From: Candidatus Acutalibacter pullistercoris
Lineage (GTDB): Bacteria > Bacillota > Clostridia > Oscillospirales > Acutalibacteraceae
Direction: 5' to 3'
Assembly (NCBI GenBank): GCA_019115285.1
Contig: DXDU01000128.1
Coordinates: 1 to 45,663 of the forward strand
Length of the DNA: 45,663 nt
A model generated the notes under the pieces. That model had not been told where the DNA came from. It saw nothing but the letters and a program-made list of their open reading frames with translations, and did not search any database. Made by a program: the position numbers and the translations under genes. Shown here piece after piece: positions 15,714 to 24,449 of the stretch. The stretch's first letter is position 1; each line of letters opens with the position of its first letter.

Positions 15714-17000
15714 TTACCGCGCCGCCTTCTCCAGGGCCTGGTCCAGATCGGCCCAGATGTCCTGGGGGTTCTCAATGCCCACAGACAGCCGGATCAGGTC
15801 CGCGGGAACCCCGGCTTCCTTCAGCTGCTCGTCGCTCATCTGCCGGTGGGTGGTGCTGGCGGGGTGGAGCACACAGGTGCGCAGGTCCGCCACATGGGTG
15901 ACCACCGAAGCCATCTCCAGGCTGTCCATAAACTTGGTGGCGGCCTCCCGGCCCCCCTTCACCCCAAAGGACACCACGCCGCAGGTGCCGTGGGGCATGT
16001 ACTTCTGGGCCAGGGCGTGCTGGGGGCTGCTCTCCAGGCCGGGGTAGTCCACCCAGGCCACCCGGGGATCGGCCTCCAGGCGCTTGGCCATCTCCAAAGC
16101 GTTGGAGCAGTGCCGCTCCATGCGCAGGGCCAGGGTCTCCAGCCCCAGGTTTAAGAGGAACGCATTCATGGGCGCGGCCTGGGCCCCCAGGTCCCGCATG
16201 AGGTGGGTCCGGCACTTGGCGATGTACGCCGCCGCCCCAAAGTGCTGGGTGTACACAATGCCGTGGTAAGACTCATCCGGGGTGTTGAGCATGGGGAACT
16301 TCCCGTTGTCCCAGTCAAACTTCCCAGAATCCACAATGACGCCCCCCACCTGCACGGCGTGGCCGTCCATGTACTTGGTGGTGGAGTGGGTGACGATGTC
16401 CGCCCCGAACTCCATGGGCCGGCAGTTCATGGGGGTAGGGAAGGTGTTGTCCACAATCAGCGGCACCCCTTGCTCGTGGGCCGCCTGGGCGAAGACCTCC
16501 AGGTCCGCCACCGCCAGAGAGGGGTTGGAAAGGGTCTCGGCGAACACCGCCCGGGTGTTGGGCCGCATGGCCGCCCGCAGCTCCTCCAAAGAGGCGTCGG
16601 GGGCCACGAAGGTGGTCTCGATGCCCATCTCCTTCATGGTCTTGTAAAACAGGTTGAAGGTCCCCCCGTAAATGGCGCTGGAGCTCACCACGTGGAAGCC
16701 CGCGGGGCAGATGTTCAGCACCGCCATGAGGTTGGCGGCCTGGCCGGAAGAGGTGAGCACAGCGCCCACGCCCCCTTCCAGGGCGGCGATCTTTTTCTCC
16801 ACCACGTCCAGCGTGGGGTTGCCCAGCCGGGTGTAGAAGAACCCGTCCTTCTCCAGGTCGAACAGGGCCCCCATCTCCTGAGAGCTCTCATACACATAAG
16901 TCGTGCTCTGCACGATAGGCGCCACCCGGGGCTCGCCGTTTTTCGGCTGGTACCCGGCGTGGATGCAAAGCGTGTCCAGATTCCGTTTCTCCATTGTCAC
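15714..17000 (-). CDS. metY: O-acetylhomoserine aminocarboxypropyltransferase/cysteine synthase family
   Basis: DTLCIHAGYQPKNGEPRVAPIVQSTTY, EGGVGAVLTSSGQAANLMA, THSTTKYMDGHAVQVGGVIVDSGKFDW: Cys/Met metabolism PLP enzyme of OAH sulfhydrylase type. Confidence 0.92.
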   Translation of the reverse strand: MTMEKRNLDTLCIHAGYQPKNGEPRVAPIVQSTTYVYESSQEMGALFDLEKDGFFYTRLGNPTLDVVEKKIAALEGGVGAVLTSSGQAANLMAVLNICPAGFHVVSSSAIYGGTFNLFYKTMKEMGIETTFVAPDASLEELRAAMRPNTRAVFAETLSNPSLAVADLEVFAQAAHEQGVPLIVDNTFPTPMNCRPMEFGADIVTHSTTKYMDGHAVQVGGVIVDSGKFDWDNGKFPMLNTPDESYHGIVYTQHFGAAAYIAKCRTHLMRDLGAQAAPMNAFLLNLGLETLALRMERHCSNALEMAKRLEADPRVAWVDYPGLESSPQHALAQKYMPHGTCGVVSFGVKGGREAATKFMDSLEMASVVTHVADLRTCVLHPASTTHRQMSDEQLKEAGVPADLIRLSVGIENPQDIWADLDQALEKAAR

Positions 17001-17037
17001 TCGTCCTTTCCATTTCAGATCCGTCCCCCAAGTTTCC

Positions 17038-17514
17038 TCAGGCGAACAGTCCTCTCAGCCAGTTGGCGGCCCAGTCGGCCCCGTACACCACCAGCATGAT
17101 GAGCAAAATAAAGCCGAACACCGAGACGATCTGCACCAGGATCCGCTTCTTCCGGGGCATTTCCTCAAAGTCCTCCGCCCCGGCGCTGCGCTCCTCATCC
17201 AGCGTCTCCTTCAGGCGGGCGGAGACAGACTTCCCCGCCTCATAGTCCTTCCAGCGCACCAGCACCATCCGGTCCGTGGGGAGCACATCGCTGTCGTACA
17301 GGTACGAGATTCTCCCCCCGTCAAAGGGCTTCATCTCATAGACAATCCCCTCCCGGTCAAATTCCTCCCCCAGGCGCTGGGCGGCGTACTGATCGGCCTT
17401 GTGCAGCAGCACCAGGTCCTCCCCGTCCACCTGCCGCAGCTTCCCGCTTTTGCAGTTGGGGCACTTGGCGGTGGCGTCGGGGCAGACGCCGTGGCATTTG
17501 GCGCAGTAGAGCAT
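17038..17514 (-). CDS. Zinc-ribbon protein with C-terminal TM segment, unknown function
   Basis: MLYCAKCHGVCPDATAKCPNCKSGKLRQVDGEDLVLLHKADQYAAQRL...ILVQIVSVFGFILLIMLVVYGADWAANWL. Confidence 0.7.
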   Translation of the reverse strand: MLYCAKCHGVCPDATAKCPNCKSGKLRQVDGEDLVLLHKADQYAAQRLGEEFDREGIVYEMKPFDGGRISYLYDSDVLPTDRMVLVRWKDYEAGKSVSARLKETLDEERSAGAEDFEEMPRKKRILVQIVSVFGFILLIMLVVYGADWAANWLRGLFA

Positions 17515-17624
17515 GGTCTCCCCTCTTTTCTTTCCCAAATTCCGCAGCCTCCATCCCGGGGCCGCGCTTTTCTTATCATACCCCAAAACAGGGGAGATGT
17601 AAAGCAAGAAGTTTCCCCCCGCCC

Positions 17625-17653
17625 TTGCCTTTTGGGGCGGCAGCCGGTATAAT
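17625..17653 (+). promoter_or_regulatory. Promoter TTGCCT-N17-TATAAT for the downstream hypothetical gene
   Basis: Exact 17-nt spacer and perfect -10. Confidence 0.6.
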
Positions 17654-17701
17654 GGACTTGAATGAGATTCCGCGCCGTTCTGGCGCGACAGGGGGGTTGT
17701 G

Positions 17702-18249
17702 TTGTGGGGATATTAGACGATGACGATTTGATGGAAATTGCGCAACTTGTAGAAGAAGCAAATAAGTTTAAGCCGCAGGAACTCAACGAGGCCAATGTCC
17801 AGGCCATCTTCAATCGGTGCATCGCCAAGGAGGGAACACCGGAGGACCAGTGCTTCAACAGCATTTTGTTTTCCCGCCTGCGGGGGTACAGCCCCGACGC
17901 GGAGCGCATCGTTGTGTTCGACCGGGAAAAGATGCTGGCCAACAAGAATAATATTCAATACCTCTATGGTCAGTTGAAGAATGTCCATGCTGGGAACGAC
18001 ACCTTGCAGATCAACGAGGCATTCCTCTCCTATTCCGGCACGCACTGGACGACTAACAAGGGCGTTCTGCTGGAATTTTTGTATTTGGGTGCCGCAGTTA
18101 CTGACTATCAGTTTGTTCGTATTTTTGACAGCAAAACGAACTCCACCAAGTTAAATATGAATAACATCACCCCCACCCTCTCCCAGAAAGACCCGGCGTT
18201 CCCGGCGTGGTGGGAGGCCCACAAGGGCGAGTGGGAGGAGCCCAAGTAA
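17702..18249 (+). CDS. Hypothetical protein, lower-GC codon usage
   Basis: VGILDDDDLMEIAQLVEEANKFKPQELNEANVQAIFNRCIAKEGTPEDQCFNSILFSRLRGYSP...; GTG start chosen inside ORF 17662..18249. No family recognised. Confidence 0.65.
18167..18243 (+). repeat. Repeat copy A (coding, C-terminus of the hypothetical protein)
   Basis: TLSQKDPAFPAWWEAHKGEWEEPK; parallels copy B at about 18479-18556. Confidence 0.75.
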
Positions 18250-18308
18250 CCGCCCCTCTTTTCCCGTTGCGGGCGTCCCGTTTTGACGATCCAGAGACAA
18301 CAAAACAG

Positions 18309-18351
18309 GCCCCAGGTCTGACCGGCAGTACCGGCCCGACCTGGGGCTTTT
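18309..18351 (+). terminator. Rho-independent terminator
   Basis: GCCCCAGGTC...GACCTGGGGC followed by TTTT, with nested ACCGG/CCGGC. Confidence 0.8.
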
Positions 18352-18478
18352 GTCAGGGCTCCGTGTGGTTGAGTTTGGTGGTAGTGTGGTGTAAACCGGC
18401 GGGGAATACGCTGGAAAGCCCTGCATTGCCAGGCGTTGGGAGTCCTGTGTGACCAGCCTGATAGATTACAACCGCTGC

Positions 18479-18556
18479 GCTCCCACCCTCTCCCCCAAAG
18501 GCCCCAACTCCCCCGCCTGGCGGGCATCCCACAAGGGCGAGTGGGAGCATCCCAAA
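18479..18556 (+). repeat. Repeat copy B, outside any credible gene
   Basis: TLSPKGPNSPAWRASHKGEWEHPK in one frame; ends carry inverted GCTCCCAC/GTGGGAGC. Confidence 0.75.
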
Positions 18557-18557
18557 C

Positions 18558-18597
18558 GAAAAGGGCGCACCCAGCAGGTCGGGCGTGCCCTTTTCTG
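18558..18597. terminator. Terminator downstream of dpaB
   Basis: GAAAAGGGCGCACCC-AGCAGGTC-GGGCGTGCCCTTTTC. Confidence 0.75.
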
Positions 18598-18601
18598 TCC
18601 C

Positions 18602-19189
18602 TCAGCCCTGGGGGCCGGAGGGCGGCAAAAACACCGGCTGCAGCTGCCGCCCTTCCAAGGCCGCCTCCACCGCCTCCCCCACCAGGGAAAAATCCCCCAC
18701 CAAGGAGGTGGGCTTCCCCTGGGGGTCGTCCTGCCGCAGGGGCACAAAGAACACCCCTCTGGTGTTCAGCAGCCGCCCCAAACTCTGGGCCGAGCCCCCC
18801 AGGGCGTCGTTGGTGGCCAGGCACACCACCACCGGCAGCCTGGCCCGCAGGCAGGACTTGGCCGCCATGGTCACCGCCGTGTCGGTAATTCCCCAGGCCA
18901 GCTTGGAAAGGGTGTTCCCCGTGCAGGGGCAGATCACCAAAGCATCCACAAGCCTTTCAGGCCCCCACGGCTCCACCTGGGGGATGGTGTGGGCCGCCTC
19001 TCTGCCGCACAGCCCCTCCACCCGTGCCACCCAGTCCCTGGCCCGTCCAAAGCGGGTGTCCGTGGCGTAGGCGTTCTCCGAAAACACCGGCAGAATCTCA
19101 TACCGCTCCCCCAGCCGCTCCAGCTGTGCCACTCCCTTCTCCAAGGTGCAGAATGACCCGCACATGGCAAATCCTATGGTCCTCTTCAC
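18602..19189 (-). CDS. dpaB: Dipicolinate synthase subunit B (SpoVFB)
   Basis: GFAMCGSFCTLEKGVAQLERL...ICPCTGNTLSKLAWGITDTAVTMAAKSCLRARLPVVVCLATNDALGGSAQSLGRLLNTR. Confidence 0.92.
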   Translation of the reverse strand: MKRTIGFAMCGSFCTLEKGVAQLERLGERYEILPVFSENAYATDTRFGRARDWVARVEGLCGREAAHTIPQVEPWGPERLVDALVICPCTGNTLSKLAWGITDTAVTMAAKSCLRARLPVVVCLATNDALGGSAQSLGRLLNTRGVFFVPLRQDDPQGKPTSLVGDFSLVGEAVEAALEGRQLQPVFLPPSGPQG

Positions 19190-20052
19190 CGCGCATCGTT
19201 CCTTTCTTCCCGAAGGGCCCCGCCCTTCTCCATCAGCTCAAGTACAGCCTGCCGGGTCAGCTCCGCCGCCGCTTCCGGGGAAAACCGCCCGGGCAGCCCC
19301 GGACCGTCCACCACCCGCAGCCCCAGCTCCCCGGCAGCCTCCCTGTCAATCCCTCCCGGCGCCGAGGCCAGCTCCACCAGCAAAGTCCCCGGCCGCTGGC
19401 TTCCCAGCGTCTCCCGGGTGAGCACCCTGGCCGGCACCGTGTTGAAGATCACTTCATACCCCTCTTCCAGCGGCCCAAAGCCCAGCGCCCCGCACCCCAA
19501 AGAGACCAGCTCCTCCCGGGCCTCTCTCCTTCTGGCGCAGCAGTCCACCCGGGCCCCCAGCCCCCGGAGCACCAAACACAACGCTTTTCCCACGTTCCCG
19601 TACCCCGTCACCAGCACCCGGGAGCCTCCCAGCCGCCCCGGGTGCTCCAAAATGGCCAGGGCCGCCGCGGCCTCCGCCGTCAAATACCCGTTCCCCACCA
19701 GGAACCCTGGCTCCTGGCCGTAGTCCCAAACCTCTGCCAGGCTCCAAAAGGGGGAGGTCCGCTCCAAAGCGGCCTTGCCCCCGGCGAACACCCGCTTCCC
19801 CCGCCACCGCCTGGCGAAGCCGTCGTCCAAAGCCACTTCCCGCCCCCACAGGGGAGCGTGCAGCGTCTTCCCGTCCCTGGTGACAGGACAGGGCAGGATC
19901 ACTATCCCGCACTCCCCCGCCGCCTCCAGGGGAAGGGACCCTTCCCCCAGGCAGCAGGCCGTCACCTTCCAGCCGTCCTCCCGAAGCTTCTCCGCCAGGA
20001 TCTCCTGCCTTCTGTCGCCCCCCACCACAGCCACTGTGCGTGCCACAGCCAT
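19186..20052 (-). CDS. dpaA: Dipicolinate synthase subunit A (SpoVFA)
   Basis: VAVVGGDRRQEILAEKLREDGWKV...VTGYGNVGKALCLVLRGLGARVDCCARR...YEVIFNTVPARVL...LVELASAPGGID; ATGA overlap with dpaB. Exact start uncertain. Confidence 0.92.
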   Translation of the reverse strand: MAVARTVAVVGGDRRQEILAEKLREDGWKVTACCLGEGSLPLEAAGECGIVILPCPVTRDGKTLHAPLWGREVALDDGFARRWRGKRVFAGGKAALERTSPFWSLAEVWDYGQEPGFLVGNGYLTAEAAAALAILEHPGRLGGSRVLVTGYGNVGKALCLVLRGLGARVDCCARRREAREELVSLGCGALGFGPLEEGYEVIFNTVPARVLTRETLGSQRPGTLLVELASAPGGIDREAAGELGLRVVDGPGLPGRFSPEAAAELTRQAVLELMEKGGALREERNDAR

Positions 20053-20260
20053 CCCTCCTTCCCCGGGCTTTCCCCGGAGTACTCCCATACTATGGGCCCG
20101 CTCCCCTGTTGGTGCGCCAAAACTCCCGGAAAAATCCTCCAAATTTGTGGGCCTTTTCCCATTTTCCAAATTGGGTATTTATTTTGTTCCCGGATGGCAG
20201 TATAATAGAAAAGTATGGAACCACCCAATCATTGCGATCAGATCGAGGAGGTCTCGGTTT

Positions 20261-21646
20261 ATGGAACAGAACAGCAATCTGCTGGACCGGATCAAGAGGC
20301 TGCACTTTGTGGGGATCGGGGGCTCTGGCATGTGCCCCATGGCGGAGATCCTCCACCACCAGGGCTATGTCCTCACCGGCTCCGATATCAACGAATCCGA
20401 CACCCTGCAGCGCATCCGGGGCTACGGCATCCCGGTGGCCATGGGCCACAGGGCGGAGAACATCGGCGACGCCCAGTGCGTGGTGTACACCGCCGCCTGC
20501 AAAAAGGACAACCCCGAGCTGGTAGCCGCCCGGGAAAAGGGCATCCCCACCTTAGAACGGGCGGAGATGCTGGGCCTGCTCACCAAGCGCTTCAAGCGCT
20601 GCGTGGCGGTGTCCGGCACCCACGGCAAAACCACCACCACCGCCATGCTCACTCAGATCTTCCTAGAAGGCGGCCTGGATCCCAGCGCTATCATCGGGGG
20701 TAAGCTTCCCCTTCTGGGGGCCAACTCCCGGGTGGGCCACAGCGAGACCATGGTGTGCGAGGCCTGCGAGTACGTGGACTCCTTCCTCCACATCCACCCG
20801 GCGGTGGCGGTGATTCTGAACATCGACGCGGACCACCTGGACTACTTCAAGACCGTGGACAACATCGTCAAGTCCTTCCACCAGTTCGCCACCCAGACTT
20901 CCCAGCTCATCGTGGTCAACGGGGACAACGAAAAGGCCATGGAGTCCGTCCGGGGCCTGACCAACGCCAGAATCGTCACCTTCGGCATGAAGGACACCAA
21001 CGACTACTACCCCACCGAGATGAACGAGGAGGACACCGCCTGCGAGGACTTCACCCTCACTTGCCACGGGGAGAAGCTGGGCCGGGTCAACCTCATCGTC
21101 CCCGGGGAGCACAACATGATGAACGCCGTGGCAGCCGCCGCTGCCGCCCACGCCCTGGGGGTGGCCCCAGAGGCCATCTGCTCCGCCCTGGGCAAGTTCT
21201 CCGGCGTCCACCGCCGGTTCGAGGTCCTGGGCAAGTTCGAGGGCGTCACCGTGGCCGACGACTTCGCCCACCACCCCACCGAGCTCACCGCCGTGCTCAA
21301 CTCCGCGGTGCGTATGGGCTACCGCCAGGTGTGGGCCGTGTTCCAGCCCCACACCTATTCCCGGACCTACAACCTGCTGGAGGACTTCGCCAAAGCCTTG
21401 TCCATCCCCCACCACCTGGTGATGACCGAGATCCTGGCGGTGCGTGAGGAGAACAAGTGGAACATCCACACCAGCGACCTGGCGGCGAAGATCCCCGGCA
21501 GCGTCTGGTTCGACTCCTTCGAGAAGATCGCCGGCTACGTCATGGAGCACGCCCAGCCCGGCGACCTGATCCTCACCCTGGGGGGCGGCGACATCTACAA
21601 GTGCGCCAACCTGATTGTGGAAAAGTACAAGGCCCGGGAGCAGTGA
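20261..21646 (+). CDS. murC: UDP-N-acetylmuramate--L-alanine ligase
   Basis: LHFVGIGGSGMCPMAEILHHQGY..., VSGTHGKTTTTAMLTQI, VADDFAHHPTEL. ATG at 20261 with GAGGAGG upstream. Confidence 0.96.
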   Translation: MEQNSNLLDRIKRLHFVGIGGSGMCPMAEILHHQGYVLTGSDINESDTLQRIRGYGIPVAMGHRAENIGDAQCVVYTAACKKDNPELVAAREKGIPTLERAEMLGLLTKRFKRCVAVSGTHGKTTTTAMLTQIFLEGGLDPSAIIGGKLPLLGANSRVGHSETMVCEACEYVDSFLHIHPAVAVILNIDADHLDYFKTVDNIVKSFHQFATQTSQLIVVNGDNEKAMESVRGLTNARIVTFGMKDTNDYYPTEMNEEDTACEDFTLTCHGEKLGRVNLIVPGEHNMMNAVAAAAAAHALGVAPEAICSALGKFSGVHRRFEVLGKFEGVTVADDFAHHPTELTAVLNSAVRMGYRQVWAVFQPHTYSRTYNLLEDFAKALSIPHHLVMTEILAVREENKWNIHTSDLAAKIPGSVWFDSFEKIAGYVMEHAQPGDLILTLGGGDIYKCANLIVEKYKAREQ

Positions 21647-21649
21647 CCC

Positions 21650-22039
21650 ATGGTCACCGAAGACTACATTCTGCGCATGATCCAGGACCTGGGCCGGATG
21701 CTGGCCCGTCTCCTGCACAGCGGCGCCCTAGAGCCGGAGGCCTTGTCCCTCCCCCTGGAAGAGACTGAGCCCGCCGTTCTCCCCCTGCTGGAGGAGCTGC
21801 GCCGCCAGTGCGACCTGGGGCAGATCAACCAAGCGGAGGACCGCCTCTTTGCGGAAGTGGACTTCTCCGACCCGGCCACCCTCCCCACGGTGCTGGGTTT
21901 CTACCAGTACCTGAACCACTACACCGACCGCCAGCTGGAATCCTGGGACTACTCCCGGGAAGAGATCTTCGACGGCCTGCGGGACTGCGCCGTCTGCTAC
22001 GGCGCCGACCCCCAGCTGGCAGAGGCTTTCCGCCCCTGA
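21650..22039 (+). CDS. DUF6483-like conserved hypothetical protein
   Basis: MVTEDYILRMIQDLGRMLARLLHSG...; a small helical protein next to murC. Confidence 0.55.
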   Translation: MVTEDYILRMIQDLGRMLARLLHSGALEPEALSLPLEETEPAVLPLLEELRRQCDLGQINQAEDRLFAEVDFSDPATLPTVLGFYQYLNHYTDRQLESWDYSREEIFDGLRDCAVCYGADPQLAEAFRP

Positions 22040-22056
22040 CGGGAGAAAGGAAGCGT

Positions 22057-22863
22057 ATGATCAAAGCCTTGTTTTTCGACGTGGACGGCACCTTGCTGGA
22101 CCACAGCCCAGAGGGAGGCAGCCGCATGCCGGACTCCACCCGGCGCTCCCTCCGCCTGGTGGGGGAGAAAGGCATCTTCTCCTTTGTGGCCAGCGGCCGC
22201 ATCCCCAGCTGGGTCACCTTCTTGGGGGACCTGTACCCCTTCGACGGCTACCTCAGCGTCAACGGCCAGTACGCCATAGACCGTTCCGGCCAGGTCCTGT
22301 ACCAGTCCCCCCACTGCCCGGAGGACATCCTCCAGCTGGTGGAGCTGGTCCGCCAGGACCCCTTCCCCTGCCTGATCATCGAGGAGAAGGAATGCTTCTC
22401 CGTGGCCCCCTCCCCCCTCATCGACCAGCACTTCGCCTGGGCCAGCCTTCCCCCGCCCCCGGTCTACGACCCCGCCCGGCTCCGGGACCACCCCGTCCTC
22501 CAGTTCTGCCTGTACATGACGAAGGAGGAAGGCGCCCGGCGCCTGGCCCCCCTCCAGCACGTGGAGATCACCTCCGCCGGCGGCGAGATCCTGGACGTGA
22601 TCCCCAAAGGCGGCGGCAAAGAGGTGGGCATCGCCGCCGTGGCCCAGCGCTTCGGCTGGAAGCGGGAGGAGATCATGGTCTTCGGCGACGGGGACAACGA
22701 CTGCCGCATGCTCTCCTGGGCGGGCACCGGCGTGGCCCTGGGCAACGGCACCCCCGCCGCCAAAGCCGCCGCGGACTACGTCACCGCCCCCATCGGAGAA
22801 GACGGCATCCAGAAAGCCCTCCTCCACTTCGGCCTCCTCACCCCGAAAGATCTTACTACATAA
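22057..22863 (+). CDS. HAD-superfamily (Cof-type) hydrolase
   Basis: MIKALFFDVDGTLLDHSPEG..., VFGDGDNDCRMLSWAGTGVALGNGTPAAKAAADYVT. Confidence 0.93.
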   Translation: MIKALFFDVDGTLLDHSPEGGSRMPDSTRRSLRLVGEKGIFSFVASGRIPSWVTFLGDLYPFDGYLSVNGQYAIDRSGQVLYQSPHCPEDILQLVELVRQDPFPCLIIEEKECFSVAPSPLIDQHFAWASLPPPPVYDPARLRDHPVLQFCLYMTKEEGARRLAPLQHVEITSAGGEILDVIPKGGGKEVGIAAVAQRFGWKREEIMVFGDGDNDCRMLSWAGTGVALGNGTPAAKAAADYVTAPIGEDGIQKALLHFGLLTPKDLTT

Positions 22864-22891
22864 AAAAAGCCCCCTCGGGGCTTTTTCTTTT
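22842..22891 (+). repeat. 3' end of HAD gene plus terminator, copy 1
   Basis: CCGAAAGATCTTACTACATAAAAAAAGCCCCCTCGGGGCTTTTTCTT. Confidence 0.85.
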
Positions 22892-23150
22892 TCCCAACAC
22901 ACCCAGCGCCTTTCCTTGATCGGCCCTCCCTTGCCGCCCAAAAAGCGTTTTGCAGCTGTTTTTTCGAACGAGCTAGCCAAATTATTAACTTATGTAAACT
23001 AGCTCCGAATGCCCAGACACACCCGGCCACGTTCGTGTTTTATGTTAACTTGTCCAACCTCTCTTGCAGCTAGCAGCCGCCTTGCAGCCGTTTTTTCCGG
23101 CCGGATTCACCCCACGCAGTCTTATGTAAACTTAATCCAGCTCCCCCTCT

Positions 23151-23209
23151 GCCACCTCACCCCAGAAGATCTTGCTACATAACAGAAAGCCCCTCGGGGC
23201 TTTTTCTTC
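23151..23209 (+). repeat. 3' end of HAD gene plus terminator, diverged copy 2 in intergenic DNA
   Basis: CTCACCCCAGAAGATCTTGCTACATAACAGAAAGCCCCTCGGGGCTTTTTCTT encodes LTPEDLAT*, against LTPKDLTT* in the gene. Confidence 0.85.
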
Positions 23210-23221
23210 CCTTCACGCCTA

Positions 23222-23258
23222 CAAAAAAGCGGGCCCTTTTCCAGGGTCCGCTTTCGCT
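23222..23258 (-). terminator. Terminator downstream of the MreB-like gene
   Basis: AAAAAAGCGGGCCCTTTTCCAGGGTCCGCTTT imperfect hairpin with T-run on the minus strand. Confidence 0.6.
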
Positions 23259-23266
23259 TTGCTCGA

Positions 23267-24292
23267 TCAGGTGTACGCCACCAGGGGGTTGAGCTTCCCA
23301 TGCCCCCGGCTGTCGATCTTGTCGATGTACTTGATGGCCTTCCCGGCCCCCAGCACCACACAGTTCTCCGGGTTGTCGAAGGTGACCACCGGGATCTTGG
23401 TCTTTTTCGAGAGCAGGGTGGAGAACCCATACAGGCTTGCCGACCCGCCGGTGAGATAGATCCCGTCGGTGAAGATGTCCGCCAGCAGCTCCGGCGGGGT
23501 CTCTTCCAGAGTCTCCTGCACCGTGCGCACAATGGAGATAGCCGGCTCGATCAATGCCTCGATCATCTCGTCAGAGTTCATCACCACCGTCTCCGGCAAG
23601 CCGGTCATGGCGTGGCGTCCCTTGAGCAGGAAGGTCTCCAGCTTCTTCCTGGGGTAGGCGCAGCCAATGGCGATCTTGGCCTCCTCCGCCATCCTGTCCC
23701 CAATGAGAAGGTTGAACTTCTTGCGCACGTACTTCACAATGGCGTCGTTAAAGTTGGCCCCGGCAATGTGGGTAGAGTTGGCGATGGCAATGCCGTTTAG
23801 GGAGATCACCGCCATGTCGGCGGCCCCCTCGCCAATGTCCACGATCATGGTGCCGTGGGGCTCGGCGATGTCCACCCCCGCGCCGATGGCCGCCGCCACC
23901 GGCTCCTCGATCAGGCACACCTTCCGCACTCCCGCCGCAGTGATGGCGTCCACCACCGCCCGCTTCTCCACCTCGGTAATGCCGCAGGGGACGCTGACCA
24001 CCACCCGGGGCATAAACATCCGGCTGCCGCTGACCTGCTTTAAATAGTGGCTGATCAGCAGCTCCGCCATGGAGAAGTCGGAGATGACCCCGTTATTCAA
24101 GGGGCGGCACACGGTGATCCGGTCCGAGGTGCGCCCCAGCATGTCGTAGGCTTCCGACCCAATGGCGATCACTTCGTCGGTGGCGTTGTCCACCGCCAGA
24201 ATAGAGGGCTCGCTGAGGACGATGCCCTTCCCGTCCAGATAGATCTTAAACCGGGAGGTCCCCAGGTCAATGGCAATATCCGTTCCGATCAT
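23267..24292 (-). CDS. MreB/Mbl-family actin-like protein
   Basis: MIGTDIAIDLGTSRFKIYLDGKGIVLSEPSILAV...PLNNGVISDFSMAELLISHYL...LIEEPVAAAIGAGVDIAEPHGTMIVDIGEGAADMAVISL...YLTGGSASLYGF. Confidence 0.88.
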   Translation of the reverse strand: MIGTDIAIDLGTSRFKIYLDGKGIVLSEPSILAVDNATDEVIAIGSEAYDMLGRTSDRITVCRPLNNGVISDFSMAELLISHYLKQVSGSRMFMPRVVVSVPCGITEVEKRAVVDAITAAGVRKVCLIEEPVAAAIGAGVDIAEPHGTMIVDIGEGAADMAVISLNGIAIANSTHIAGANFNDAIVKYVRKKFNLLIGDRMAEEAKIAIGCAYPRKKLETFLLKGRHAMTGLPETVVMNSDEMIEALIEPAISIVRTVQETLEETPPELLADIFTDGIYLTGGSASLYGFSTLLSKKTKIPVVTFDNPENCVVLGAGKAIKYIDKIDSRGHGKLNPLVAYT

Positions 24293-24344
24293 GCTTCACC
24301 TCATCCTATCGTCGCGCAGAATCTCCTAAAGGGGCGCTCCTTTT

Positions 24345-24373
24345 ATTATACAGCTTCTCCCCGCCTTTTTCAA
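24345..24373 (-). promoter_or_regulatory. Promoter of the MreB-like gene (TTGAAA-N17-TATAAT)
   Basis: -35 at 24368-24373 and -10 at 24345-24350 on the minus strand. Confidence 0.65.
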
Positions 24374-24389
24374 CAGGGGAAATGCTTCC

Positions 24390-24418
24390 TTGCCTTTTCT
24401 TTCCCAGCGTGCTATAGT
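24390..24418 (+). promoter_or_regulatory. Promoter of the GNAT gene (TTGCCT-N17-TATAGT)
   Basis: 17-nt spacing, upstream of the AAAGGAGG RBS. Confidence 0.6.
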
Positions 24419-24449
24419 AAAGACAATTTTTCACAAAGGAGGAAGCTGC

